This document shows positions 34,101 through 45,094 of a stretch of 64,000 bases of DNA, piece by piece. Both the position numbers and the translations under genes were made by a program. The notes under the pieces were generated by a model. It was given only the letters and a program-made list of their open reading frames with translations, did not search any database and was not told the origin of the DNA. This stretch comes from Dugong dugon (Eukaryota; Chordata; Mammalia; Sirenia; Dugongidae), in assembly GCA_030035585.1 (NCBI GenBank), contig CM057461.1:173921624-173985623 (forward strand). The letters are read 5' to 3'. Numbering within the stretch: position 1 is the first letter of the stretch; every line of letters begins with the position of its first letter.

Positions 34101-35036
34101 GGCATTAACAGGATACAAACCATTAACATCAACACAAAAAACCCAACAGATAAACTAGATAATTGGGATCTTCTAAAAATCAAACATCTATGCTCTTCAA
34201 AAGACTTCACCAAAAGAGTTAAAAGAGAACCTACAGACTGGGAAAAAATTTTTGGACAGTACAAGTCAGACAAAGGTCTAATCTCCATAATTTACAAGAA
34301 AATTCAACACCTCTACAACAAAAAGACAACCAGTGCTATCAAAAAATGGGCAAAGGAAATGAACAGACACTTCACCAAGGAAGACATTCAAATGGCCAAC
34401 AGACACATGAGGAAATGCTCGCGATCACTAGCCATTAGAGAAATGCAAATTAAAACCACAATGAGATACCATTTCACCCCGGCATTACTGGCACGAATCA
34501 AAAATACTGGAAAGAACAAATGTTGGAGGGGCTGCAGGGAGACGGGAACTCTTATACACTGCTGGTGGGAATGCAAAATGATACAACCATTTTGGAAAAT
34601 GATATGGCGTTTCCTCAGAAAGCTAGAAATAGACATACCATTCGATCCAGCAATCCCACTCCTAGGAATATATCCTAGAGAAATAAGAGTCATCACTCGA
34701 ATAGACATATGCACACCTATGTTCATGGCAGCATTATTCACAATAGCAAAACGATGGAAACAACCTCGATGTCCATCAACAGATGAATGGATACACAAAC
34801 TATGGTACATACACACAGTGGAGTACTATGCAACGAGAAAGAACAACAATGAATCTGTGAACCATCTCATAACATGGATGAAACTGGAGGACATTATGCT
34901 GAGTGAAATAAGTCAATCACAAAAAGGACAAATATTGTATGAGATCTCTTTTGTAAAAACCCATGAAAAAATTCACACGCAAAATGTAACAATCCTTGTT
35001 GGTTACCAGGGATGGGGGGGGGAGGATACTAAATAG
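31136..35036 (+). pseudogene. L1 ORF2 (endonuclease / reverse transcriptase), three frameshifts
   Basis: ORF2p nicks the target and copies L1 RNA. The endonuclease starts 'MTATNSHLSIITLNVNGLN', has 'LQETH', and carries the 'SDH' catalytic end at 31818-31826. A run of nine A at 31510-31518 shifts the frame. A second shift near 31880-31890 restores it. Reverse transcriptase motifs lie in 32324-33928: '[13 protein letters not shown]', '[13 protein letters not shown]', 'RQGCRLSP' (usually Pro where Arg stands) and the active site 'FADD' at 33230-33241. A third shift near 33925 leads to the C-terminal segment (to 35036) with the zinc-knuckle 'CWRGCRETGTLIHCWWEC'. About 1300 residues in total, as expected. 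Otherwise little decayed. Confidence 0.95.
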
Positions 35037-35984
35037 GTAATAGGTAAGTGGTAACTTGGGTGAGAGGTGAGATAGTACATAGTACAGGGGAAACTAACAC
35101 AACCTGCACAAGGAAAGGTCATGGAGGCCCTATAGACACATCCAAACCCCCCGAGGGACTGAGTTGTTGGACGGAGGGCTCTGGGGACCATGGTCTCAGG
35201 GAACATCTAGCTCAATTGGCATGACACTACTTATAAAGATAATGCTCTACATTCTACCTTGGTGAGTAGTGTCTGGGGTCTTAAAAGCCTATGAGCGGCC
35301 ATCTAAGATACTCCACTGATCTCATCCCTTCGGGACCAAGGGAGAACGAAGAGAACAGGATTCAACGAAAAGATTAGTCCAAACGACTAATTGTCCACAG
35401 CTACCAAGGCCTCCACCGGACTGAGTCCAGTACAGCTGGATGGTGCCCGGCTACCACCAATGACTCCTCTGACCAGGATCACAACAGAGGGTTCTGGGCA
35501 GAGCTGGACAAGGATGTAGAGCATAATTTTAACTCCCCAAAAAAAAGAAGACCAGATTTACTGGCCTAAAGAATACTAGAGAAACCTCAAGAGTGTGGCC
35601 CCCAGACACCCTTTCAGCTCAGTGGTGAAGTTACCTTCGAGGTTCGATGTTAAGCCTGGGAATGGACAGCCCAGTAAAACTAAATGGACTAACGAGGTAC
35701 AGGAGTCCGGTGACAAGGGCCAGAAGGCAGAGGGAGAGTAGGAAACTGATGATAAGCAACACAAATTGAATAAGGACACTGTCGATGTATTGTGAGATTG
35801 TTGACCACTGCTATAGGGCAACATTTGTAGTAACTATTAAATGGGAGGCTGTTTTGTCCTGTAAGCCTTCATCTTGGGCGAGAATGGCAGCACAATTGGA
35901 AGAGCATAGTCAATATCACTTAAATGTGTAAGTAAAAAGTTTTGAAATGGTGTTTAAATAAAATAAAAATAAAAAAAAAAAAAA
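35037..35984 (+). other. L1 3' UTR and first poly-A tail
   Basis: About 0.9 kb of non-coding 3' UTR. It contains the G-rich 'gggatggggggggaggat' start (35008 on), a region near 35290 repeated in the other L1 3' ends of this window, and an end 'gaaatggtgtttaaataaaa' with AATAAA followed by an A run. Here the UTR carries a ~100-bp extension past the point where shorter-tailed L1s end. Confidence 0.85.
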
Positions 35985-36310
35985 ACAAATGAGACTAAAG
36001 AGGTACAATAGTCCACTGACAAGGTCCAGAAGACAGAAGGGGACAAGGAAGTCCCCTGGTGATAGGGAACACAAGGTGGAGTAAGGATATTCTTGATGTG
36101 CTGTGAGATTGTTAACCATTGTCATAGGGCAACATGTGTAGTAACTGTGAAATGAAAAACTATTTTGTTCTGTAAGCCTTCATCTTAAGTGAGAATAACA
36201 GCACAGTTGGAAGAGCGTAGTCAATGTCACTGAACTGTGAATGTAGAAATTCTTGAAACGGTGTATCTTTGGCCATCTGTAATTTTCATCAAAAAAAAAA
36301 AAAAAAAAAA
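35985..36310 (+). mobile_element. Second stacked L1 3' tail
   Basis: Repeats the last ~300 bases of the L1 3' UTR from 'gagactaaagaggtacaata' through the extension 'agaataacagcacagttgg', ending in 20 A (36291-36310). It differs from the first tail by many substitutions, so it is not a recent exact duplication. Confidence 0.85.
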
Positions 36311-36448
36311 GGTTGAGAATTCAGAGGCTTAATACGTTGTGGTGTTGTTAACCAATGTCATAGAACAACATGTGTACTACTATTTCATGAGAAACTATTT
36401 GCTCTGTAAGCTTTCACCTGAAGTACAATAAAATATAAAAAAAAACCA
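36311..36448 (+). mobile_element. Third stacked L1 3' tail (short type)
   Basis: 'ggttgttaacc'-type text: 'gtgttgttaaccaatgtcat', 'gagaaactatttgctctgta', ending 'cacctgaagtacaataaaat' and A-rich sequence. It lacks the extension, so it belongs to the short-tail type found at 22003, 38477 and 41897. Confidence 0.85.
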
Positions 36449-36505
36449 AAAAAAAGACTTAGAACAACATTAAAACTTAGTTATTTCTAATGTTATTATA
36501 AAAAG
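36449..36505 (+). repeat. MIR SINE, right part, with target duplication
   Basis: 'gacttagaacaacattaaaa' and 'ttctaatgttattat' continue the MIR broken at 27953. The first 15 bases are the right copy of the L1 target-site duplication. Confidence 0.55.
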
Positions 36506-36799
36506 ATACTTGTTGGTTGTCTTGCAGCTATGCACATTTATCTATTTATTAGCCACTGTCAAGGGATATTCTGATTTTTTTTTTCTTTCTGACTCCCTTG
36601 AAAAATACCAACCCTAGTTTGGAAGATTAGTTTATCTTTAATTACCCCAAGAATTAACTTCTTAAAATCTAAATAAAATACAAAGTCCACAATTTAACGA
36701 TATAAGCAAATTTTTATAAAATCTCCATTACTTGTAAAATTGAAGAAAGACATGTCTATGAATAATTACTGATTTATATTTCAATATATATTCGTAGTA

Positions 36800-37075
36800 C
36801 AAGAGGTACACTGGTGAACAAAAACAGAACCAGCCCCTGGGCTCATGGAAGATTCTGGCTAGGAATAATCTAAAAACACACACACACATACACTATGACA
36901 AACACCATAAGGAGGCTACACAGTACTAATTTATTTAGCCATTCATTCACTTCTTCAGCAAATATATTTTAATGACTGACTATATGTCACATCCAGAAAA
37001 TACAACGGTGATCAAGTACTCTGGAGATCTTGACCTTAGAGGGTTTACAGTGAATGAAAAAACAAAATAAAAAAA
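36800..37075 (-). repeat. L2 fragments (antisense)
   Basis: 'acactggtgaacaaaaacag' with 'ctgggctcatggaagattct', then 'ccattcattcacttcttcag' and 'gcaaatatattttaatgact', are antisense L2 3' portions. A (CA)n tract lies near 36875-36888. Confidence 0.6.
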
Positions 37076-37386
37076 AAGAATGACGTGTTAGTGAGAACAC
37101 AGAAGCTTTCTGGCAAATCTTATTCTTATACCTTGAAGAAATCAAATGTTGTCTGGTCCCTCATGTCATTTCTGTTTTAAAACTTGTAAACCATCATTGT
37201 TTTTTTCTGTTTAAATCTTTTCTCTAATTGCACAACTCTGGAGAGCTTCCATGTTAAAATTTTTTAAATTCTTATAAATTGAGAGCTCCCAATGGAAAAA
37301 AACAAAACAAAAAACTTTATCACTTAAGGCAGTGCCAGACACAGGGGAGGTACTCAAAATTTAGTGGTAGAATTGGTAGTTGTCAT
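37076..37386. other. Unassigned, short L2/MIR-like 3' end
   Basis: 'aggcagtgccagacacaggg' and 'gaggtactcaaaatttagtg' at about 37326-37366 resemble an L2/MIR end. The rest is not assignable. Confidence 0.4.
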
Positions 37387-37502
37387 AACAAAAGGAAAGA
37401 AAGATTAAGTAAAAGAGCTGAACAGAAGATTTCAAAGGGTGGCTCGAGAAGACAAAGTGTTATAATGAAATGTGTGAAGACCTGGAGTTAGAAAACCAAA
37501 AG

Positions 37503-38477
37503 GGACACTATTATAAAAACTAAAGAAAAGGTTTACACACAGAAAAAAAACATTATTTGTTGGTTACGAGGGTGGGGAGGCATGGAGAGGGCAAATCACT
37601 AACTAGATAGCAGATATGTGTCAACTTTGGTGCAGGGAAAGACAACACACAGTATAGGGGAAGTCAGCACAACTTGACCAAGGCAAAGGCACAGAAGTTT
37701 CCTAGACACATCCAAACACCTTGATGGACCAAGCTGCTAGGGCTGAGGGCTGGGGACCATAGTCTCAGGGGACATCTAGGTCAATTGGCATAACATAGTC
37801 TGCAAAGAAAATGTTCTACATCTTACTTTGGTGAGTGGAATCTGGGGTCTTAAAAGCTTGTGAGTGGATATCTAAGATGCTAAGATGTATCCATTGGTCC
37901 CTTCCCATCTGGAGCAAAGGAGAATGAAGAAAACAACAGACATAAGGAAAATATTGGCCCAAATGACTAAAGGACCACATGTACGACAGCTTCTACCTGC
38001 CTGAGCCCAGAAGAGCTAGATGGTGCCTGGCTACCACCAGCAAATGCTCTAACAGGGATCACAATAGTTACAGACTGAGTGGGAGAAAAATGTAAAACAA
38101 AATTAAAATTCACAAAAAAAAAAGACTAGACTTACGGTCTCACAGAGACTGGAGGAACCCCGAGACTATGGTGCCCAGACACCCTGCTAACTCATAACTG
38201 AAGCCATTCCTGAAGCCCAGTTTTTAGACAAAGATTAGACAGGTCTAGAAAACAAACAATTACACACACGAAGAACACGCTTCTTAGTTCAATCAAACAT
38301 ACAAGACCAAATGGGCAACTCCTGATCAAAAGCAAGATGAGAAGGGGAGAATGTTGTCACATTGCTGGAATTGCAACTGATGTCACAAAACAGTATGTGT
38401 ATAAATTCTGAATGAGAAACTAAGTTGACCTATAAACTTTCACCTAAAGCACAATAAAATTAAAAAAAAAAAAAAAA
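37503..38477 (+). mobile_element. 5'-truncated L1 3' end inserted in RTE copy A
   Basis: Contains only the very end of ORF2 and the L1 3' UTR: 'cattatttgttggttacgag' (37552) to 'aagcacaataaaattaaaaa' with an A run. Short-tail type, with no stacked tails. Flanking 'aaaaggga' and 'acaggaaga' may be a decayed target duplication. Confidence 0.88.
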
Positions 38478-38534
38478 CAGGAAGATTATACTCAGCATTT
38501 CTTAAGCTGAAAGAACTGAAGAAAATATTCAAGC

Positions 38535-40083
38535 TTCAAGTTGCAATATTGAAGGGTTCTACGGCAAAAATATTGAAAGACACGGGAAGCATCAGAAGAA
38601 GATGGAATATACAGGGACACTGTACCAAAAAGACTTGGTCGACATTCAACCATTTCAGGAGGCAGCATATGATCAAGAACCCATGGTATTGAAGGAAGAA
38701 GTCCAAGCTGCACTGAAGGCATTGGCAAGAAAAAAGGCTACAGGAATTGATGAAATACCAACTGAGATGTTTCAACAAATTGATGCAATGCTAGAAGCAC
38801 TCGCTCACCTATGCCAAGAAATTGGAAGACAGCTACCTAGCCAATCAACTGAAAGAGGTCCATATTTGTGTCCATTCCAAAGAAAAGTGATCTAATGGAA
38901 TGTGGAAATTATCAACAATATCATTAACATCACATGCAAGTAAAATTATGCTGAAGTTAATTCAAAAATGGTTGCGGCAGTACATCAACAGGGAACTGCT
39001 GGAAATCCAAGCCAGATCTGGAAGACGACGTAGAACTAGGGATATCATAGCTGATATCAACTGGATCTTGGCTGAAAGCAGAGAATACCAGAAAGATGTT
39101 TACCTGTGTTTTATTGACTATGCAAAGGCATTCCACTGTGTGCACCATAAAAAATTATTAATAACACTGCAAAGAATGGGAATTCCTGAGCACTTAATTG
39201 TGTTCATGTAGAACCTGTACATAGATGAAGACGCAGTCATTCGAATAGAACAAGGAAATGCTGCATGGTTTAAAATCAGGAAAGTTGTGAGTCTGGCTTG
39301 TATCCTTTCACCATATTTAATCAACCTGTATGCGGAGCAAATAATTGGAGAAGGTGAACTGTAAGAAGAATGTGGCATCAAGATTGGAAAAAGACTTATT
39401 AACACCCTGCAATATACAGATGACACAACCTTACTTGCTGAAAGGGAAGAGGACTTGCAGCACTTACTGACGAAGATCAAAGACTACAGTCTTCAGTATG
39501 GATTACATCTTAACATAAAGAAAACAAAAATCCTCACAAATGGACCAATTAGCAACATTATGAAAAGTGGAGAAAAGACTGAAGCTGTCAAGGATTTCAT
39601 TTTACCTGGATCCGCAATCAACACCCAGAGAAATAGCAGTCAAGAAATCAAGGGACAAATTGCATTGGGCAAATCTGCTGTAAAAGACTTCTTTAAAGTG
39701 TTAAAAAGCAAAAATGTCACATTGAGAACTAAGGGACACCTGATCCACGCCATGGTATTTTCAATCGCCTCATATGCATGTGAAATCTGGACAATGAATA
39801 AGGAAGATGGAAGAAAAATGGATGTATTTGAATTATGGTGCCAGCAAAGAATACTGAATATACCATGGACTGCCAGAAGAATGAACAAATCTTAGAAGAA
39901 GTACAGCCAGAATATTCCTTACAAACAAGGATGGCAAGACTTTGTCTCAGATTCTTCGGACATGTTATCAAGAGGGACCAGTCCCTGGAGAAGGACATAA
40001 TGCTTAGTAAAGCAGAGGGTCAGCAAAAAAGAGGAAGACCCTCAATGAGACGGACTGACACAGTGGCTGCAACAATGGGCTGA
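38535..40083 (+). pseudogene. RTE copy A reverse transcriptase remnant
   Basis: Non-LTR reverse transcriptase of the RTE clade. It lies in three frames: 38602-38895 (N-terminal part with 'YDQEPMVLKEEVQAALKAL'), 38900-39211 (palm motif A 'CFIDYAKAFHCVHH', where the usual Asp after Phe is His), and 39455-39895 (thumb and C-terminal region, 'HLNIKKTKILTNGP'). Motif C reads 'YTDD' at about 39413-39424, between frames. Frameshifts and stops separate the pieces. The endonuclease is absent through 5' truncation. Inactive. Confidence 0.9.
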
Positions 40084-40193
40084 AACACAGCAATGATTGT
40101 GAGGATGGCACAGTATCGGGCAGTGTTTTGTTCCATTTTTCATAGGGTTTCTGCGAGTTGGTACCAACTCAATGGCACTTAACAATAACATGA

Positions 40194-40615
40194 CAGAATT
40201 ATTGATATTATTAATATCATTAACAAAAGTCAAACTTAAATCACAAAATCAGAGACCATTGTTATGTTTACTCCCCTAAATAATCTGGCTGATAGGAATT
40301 CCTTAGGGAAACTTCATGTTAAATATATTATTTTTAAACATCATACTTTTTCCAAAACGTGAAGTTGTTACCTACCTACAATATCACCCATCTTTGGGGT
40401 TCCAAGACACATATCTAAATGAAAAATAACTTCCATGACTACCTCAGTGGCACGTGACGTTCCTAACATCACTTAATATTTTTCTTGCATTTTCATTAAG
40501 GTAATGTTTCTCTTCTCTAGGAAACTTCAACGTACTTCAATTATTTGAATACTTGAATTCTCAGTATCATAACCAGCTCTCCATCAGGTCCATAATTAAC
40601 TGTTCCTTTGAACAC
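40194..40615. other. Unassigned non-coding stretch
   Basis: No gene or repeat recognised. Confidence 0.5.
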
Positions 40616-40619
40616 TTTG

Positions 40620-41680
40620 TTCTGCTCTCCTGATCTTCCTCTGGCATCATTTTTCAGTTTCTTTGGCAGTCCTTATCCCCTCCTTCCTGACTTCTTAACA
40701 GAAGTGTTCTTTGTAGGGCAGTGTTAGCCCACTCCATGCTCCGTCTGAGTGAGCTTGTTTAGTCCCACAGTTTATGTCATCTCTACACACACTTCTTGAG
40801 TTCAGAACACAGATGTGGGAAGGAGATAGAGGTGTAACTGCCAGCTGGAAATCTCTACATGGATGTCTCATAGACATCTCAAATTTAATATGTTCTAAAC
40901 TAATCTTAAACTCTACAAATACTCCAATCCACTCCTCCTCCAGTTTTTTCCATTTCAATAAATGGCAATGCTAACCAACCATGTCAGAACTATGATACAC
41001 TCTCTGTCATATCAAAATACAATACTTATCCTTGATTCTTCCTTTTCCTTATCCTCTATATAAAACCTCGTCAATTTTAAAACTCAGTAATGTATCTCCA
41101 GCTCCGCTAGCCATGCCTTCAGTCAAAGCTACCCTCGTCTCTCTTGTGAAATACGCTACAATATCCCAATTCTTGCTTCTTCCAAACTATTCTCTCCATA
41201 GTAGTCAGAGTGACCATTTTTAATGGTTAACTAATTATGCTGACTACATGCTTAAAATCCTTCCCATTGGATTTAAATTTGGCCTTTGAGTTCATCAGTG
41301 ACCTAGCTCCTTTAGAATTCCTTCTTCAGCCTCTTTTTCTGTCCACTTTTAACTGTTCATTAAGGTCCACTCACACTCGGTTTTCATCTCTTCCTTGAAT
41401 GTGCCCATTCCTGGCGCAATTTATTATTACCATTTCCCCTACAATTTACCTATCACTACTTATCCCTCAGATCCATTCCCCAGAGAAATCATGTGAACGG
41501 CACATAGACTTTTTCTGTTATAGTCTATCAACAGTCTTCCCCATTAGACTGTAAGTACCATGAAGACAGGGGTGGATATTTGTTTTCTGCTAAATCCCAT
41601 CATCTACAGGGTGTTTGGCTTGTAGTAGCAACTCATAAATGTATGCTGTATAAATGAATGATTGAATAAAAAGTAATATT
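40620..41680 (+). repeat. L2 LINE 3' kilobase
   Basis: Long L2 copy. 'atggatgtctcatagacatc' (40860), 'ctcctccagttttttccatt' (40936), 'ccttgattcttcc' (41031), 'actgtaagtaccatgaagac' (41549) and the end 'gtagcaactcataaatgtat' occur in L2 order. It covers ORF2 C-terminal coding text and the 3' UTR, with no intact frame. Confidence 0.8.
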
Positions 41681-41886
41681 CATCATTAGTTTATCTAATT
41701 TACCTGCTGTAAATTATTGTCAAGCTAGAAAAATACCTTAGGGAGCTATGGAGAAAATGAAGACTTGGGCTGAGTGTAGCTAACTAACCCCAACTTGAGG
41801 AAATGTGTAAGTCTCTGATGCCTATGGTTTGTTAGATTATGGACTATGGGAGAACTAAAAGGAAACATGAAATTGTGTTGAAGAGA

Positions 41887-41896
41887 AACTTCGAAG
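41887..41896 (+). repeat. Target-site duplication, left copy
   Basis: 'aacttcgaag' is identical to 43108-43117, and each copy is followed by a T-rich run. It bounds the stacked minus-strand L1. Confidence 0.85.
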
Positions 41897-43107
41897 TTTT
41901 TTTTTTTTTTAAATTTTTTTTGTTGTACTTTAGGTGAAGGTTTACAGAACAAATAGTTTCTCATTAAACAGTCAGTACGCATATTGTTTTATGACATTGG
42001 TTAACAACCCCACAACATGTCAATACTCTCCCTTCTTGGCCTTGAGGATCTTTTTTTTTTTTTTTTTTTTTTTGGTGAAAATATACAGTCAAAGTTATAC
42101 CATTTCAAAAGTTTCTACATGTACAATTCAGTGACACCGATCACATTCTTCCCATTGTGCTGCTATTCTCACTATCCTTTTCCAAATTATTCCATCACTA
42201 TTATCTTCAACTCACTGCCCTCTAGCCTTCCCATAAAACCTTTTGAGTTGCTGTTGTCAATTTGATCTCACATAGATGATTCTTTTTTTTTTTTTTTTGT
42301 ACCTTAGATGAAGGTTTGCAGAACAAATAGTTTCTCATTAAACAGTACACATATTGCTCTATGACAATGCTTAACAACCCCACAACATGTTAACATTGTC
42401 CTTTCTCAACCTTGGATTCCCTATCACCAGCTTTCCTGTCCCCTCCTGCCTTCCAGTCCTTGTCCCTGGACTGCTGTGCCTCATCAGTCCCGTTTTGTTT
42501 TATGCGGCTGTCCAATCCCCTGCTGAACGGTGAACTTTGGGAGTGACTTCACCACTGAGCTAAAAGTGTGTCCAGGGGCCATACTCTCAGGGTTTCTCCA
42601 GTCTGTCAGGCCAGTAAATATGGTCTTTTTGTGTGTGTTAGAATTTTGTTCTACATCCTTTTCCAGCTCTGTCCAGGACCCTCTATTGTGATCCCGGTCA
42701 GAGTAGTCAGTGGTGGTAGCTGGGCACCATCCAGCTGTACTGGACTCAGTCTGGTGGAGGCCGTGGTAGCTGTGGTCCATTAGTCCTTTGGACTAATCTT
42801 TTCCTTGTAACTTGTTCTCTTCATTCTCCCTTGCTCCTGAAGGGGTGAGACCAGTGGAGTATCTTAGATGGCTGCTCACAGGCTTTTAAGACCCCAGACG
42901 CCACTAACCAAGGTAGAACGTAGAACATTGTCTTTATAAACTGTGTTATGCCAAGTGAGATAGATGTTCCCTGAGACCATGGTCCCCACAGCCCTCTGCC
43001 CAGCAATTCAGTCCCTCAGGGAGTTTGGAAATCTCACGGAGCTTCCATGACCTTTCCTTGTAAAAGTTGTGCTGGCTTCCCCAGTATTGTGTACTATTGT
43101 ACCCTTC
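41897..43107 (-). mobile_element. L1 3' end (minus) with three stacked tails
   Basis: On the minus strand: L1 3' UTR 43107-42299 ending in an A run (T at 42283-42298), then a different L1-type tail 42282-42074 with its A run (T at 42051-42073), then a third tail 42050-41897 with an A run. The outer and inner pieces are short-tail type ('tgtactttaggtgaaggttt' on plus). The middle one has the extension type ('gtgacaccgatcacattctt' on plus). The exact 10-bp duplication outside the set argues for one insertion. Confidence 0.9.
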
Positions 43108-43117
43108 AACTTCGAAG

Positions 43118-44160
43118 ATTTTTTTCTAACCCTGCCTGCTTTCAGTATTGCCCCCTAACTGCCAATACAGTTCCAGAAAACACAAGAGAAGAAAGACATT
43201 TTTTATGTAAGTTGGTTGTTTGTTCTGCAAGAAGCTATTACATAATCAGATAGTAGAACATATTGTCTTTAGCCACAGTTGCGTGTAGATTTATGAATAA
43301 GAAATTGTACAGTGTTTCAGGAATTGTTCATTTAACATGTGCTGTTGGAGAGATTAGATTCTTCATTGTTAAATCTATATTCACAACAGACCCTACTGAG
43401 ATTCTAAGGTAATGCTATCTATTTCAGGATCTCCTGTGGAATTTGTGAAGTTGCTTAAATCATCAGGTGATAACATTTATATTTCTAGGACATAAATTGT
43501 TCCATGAAAGAGAAGATTTGTCAAAGACTGATTTTGCAGAAAAAATCTAAAAGGTTTAGTGGCAATTTATTGTCGGGGGGGATTTTTTTTCTTTTAAATA
43601 TTTTAAAATAGAGACAAAATTTAGAATGGGACCTAGTCTTGAAGAGAATTGAATTGAATTCTTTTATTTTATAGATGAAATATCCAGATCTAAAGAGATG
43701 AAGTTACAGTCAGGGCAGGATCAGGATGAAAATCAATAACATCTGCCTGAAGTTGAGGATTGTTCAATTGTATATAGGACGTCAAAAAAGATGTAACAAT
43801 AATTCATTTCAATAAAACCAATATTCTGTAAAAAAGCCTGTGTGTGCCTAATACATTCAATAAATATGTAGGGTATCAATTTATTATATTTTAGAACCCC
43901 ACTATAATTATAAAAATATATATCACCAAATATTAATTGAATATCTACTACACTTTAGAAACTGTGTTAGGTGTGTTAATTATATCACACTATAAATAAT
44001 AAATCACAAAGGTCCTAGGAACTGTAATTATATTGTAAATTAAAAACATAATTAGAGTGTTTAGAAAATAAAGTGTGTTTTCAAATTACTTTAGGGTTCT
44101 CAATCATAAATGTGATCAATGAAAACATTAAAAATGTTAGCTGTTTGTAGAATCATTTTT
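43118..44160. other. Unassigned AT-rich stretch
   Basis: A weak MIR-like piece near 43665-43735 ('tttatagatgaaatatccag') and weak L2-like text near 43860-43985. Nothing firm. Confidence 0.4.
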
Positions 44161-44164
44161 TTGT

Positions 44165-44270
44165 TTTGTTTAGTTTTCAGTCCTCTGAATCATTTCTAAC
44201 TCCTTTAGTAATGTCTCATTTGTGTCATGTACGCAGTAGGGACTTGATAAATATTTAACGATAATGACAA
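44165..44270 (+). repeat. L2-like 3' end
   Basis: 'ttttcagtcctctgaatcat' and 'gcagtagggacttgataaat' with 'atttaacgataatgac'. Confidence 0.5.
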
Positions 44271-44639
44271 TATTAGAGCCTAGGGATTCAGAGCTTGAGG
44301 CAGGGAGAACTGAAGACTACATTCACAAATACACTGTTACTGTTGATACTTAGGAGCCTCCGCTATGAATAAGAAGATAGCCATCACACAGTGGCACTTC
44401 AAGGCATAATAAATTGGAGCATCCTAAGAAAAACAAGTATTTATGTAAACGAAGGTTGTTTGTAACCCAATTGGATATATTACAATAGCTAAGGAGAGAA
44501 AGTGTCAGTTGTAAATGTTGGACTCTCTCGGGAGCCTAGATGAAAGTAGAGTTCAAGTATAATATTGGCAGTGTCATCTAAGCACTTTCAAGGGAAGAGG
44601 AAGCCTGATCTAATAAATTCAGCTATTTTATTCTTTTGG

Positions 44640-44826
44640 GAACACTCAAGCTTCAGAGTTACACAGAGCAAAGTTCAAATCCTGGCTCTGACACCTCCGA
44701 TTAAGCCCTGGACAAAGTACTGCATTTATGAGTTTCATTTTCTTTATCTGTAAAATTGAGCTAAAGTCTATATTAATAATGTTTATTATAAGGATTAAAT
44801 GAGATAATATAATAATAGTCTATCTA
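44640..44826 (+). repeat. MIR SINE
   Basis: 'caaatcctggctctgacacc', 'gtttcattttctttatctgt', 'aggattaaatgagataatat' in MIR order. Confidence 0.8.
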
Positions 44827-44829
44827 CCA

Positions 44830-45060
44830 TTGAGGACTTACTGTGTGGTATTATTCTAAGCACTTTACTTGTATACTCTTATTTGATTCTTATGACAATC
44901 CTGTGAGGTGGATTCTAAAAAAGAGTGAAATTATGTGTCTAATGACTATGCCCTGCACAGTTGAGGAGTGGCAAAAAGCTGAATTAAAAACCAGATTATC
45001 AGACTTCAGAACTTACTCTCTTAACCTCTCCTCATACTGCCTCCCTACATCTTGAGTCAC
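44830..45060 (-). repeat. MIR SINE (antisense)
   Basis: 'attctaagcactttacttgt', 'atgacaatcctgtgaggtgg', 'cttaacctctcctcatactg'. It abuts the plus-strand MIR, giving a convergent pair. Confidence 0.75.
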
Positions 45061-45094
45061 AGTAACTGACACAGTGGTAACATTCAGTTATCAG

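Larger units (their letters stand above)
27954..36448 (+). mobile_element. Nearly full-length L1 with stacked 3' tails
   Basis: An autonomous-type L1 in sense orientation: 5' UTR 27954-29654, ORF1 29655-30704, spacer, ORF2 31136 to about 35036, 3' UTR, then three successive tails ending at A-runs (about 35984, 36310 and 36448). A 15-bp duplication flanks the whole unit and splits a MIR. Both ORFs carry frameshifts, so the copy cannot move by itself. The low number of lesions relative to the other L1 copies marks it as the youngest LINE here. Confidence 0.95.
37387..40193 (+). mobile_element. RTE (BovB-like) LINE copy A, interrupted by L1
   Basis: 5'-truncated RTE. The left part (37387-37502) ends at 'agttagaaaaccaaaaggga'. 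Its continuation resumes at 38478 with 'caggaagattatactcagca'. It runs through reverse transcriptase to the 3' tail 'ggtaccaactcaatggcact' and an (aac)n-type end. The copy at 60.5 kb has the same text uninterrupted, which proves the join. The interrupting L1 is younger. Confidence 0.9.

Noticed and set aside
38466..38478. A run before RTE sequence considered as the end of an RTE poly-A tail
   Set aside because: It is the L1 tail. RTE copies here end in (aac)n-type repeats, and the RTE text simply resumes after the L1.
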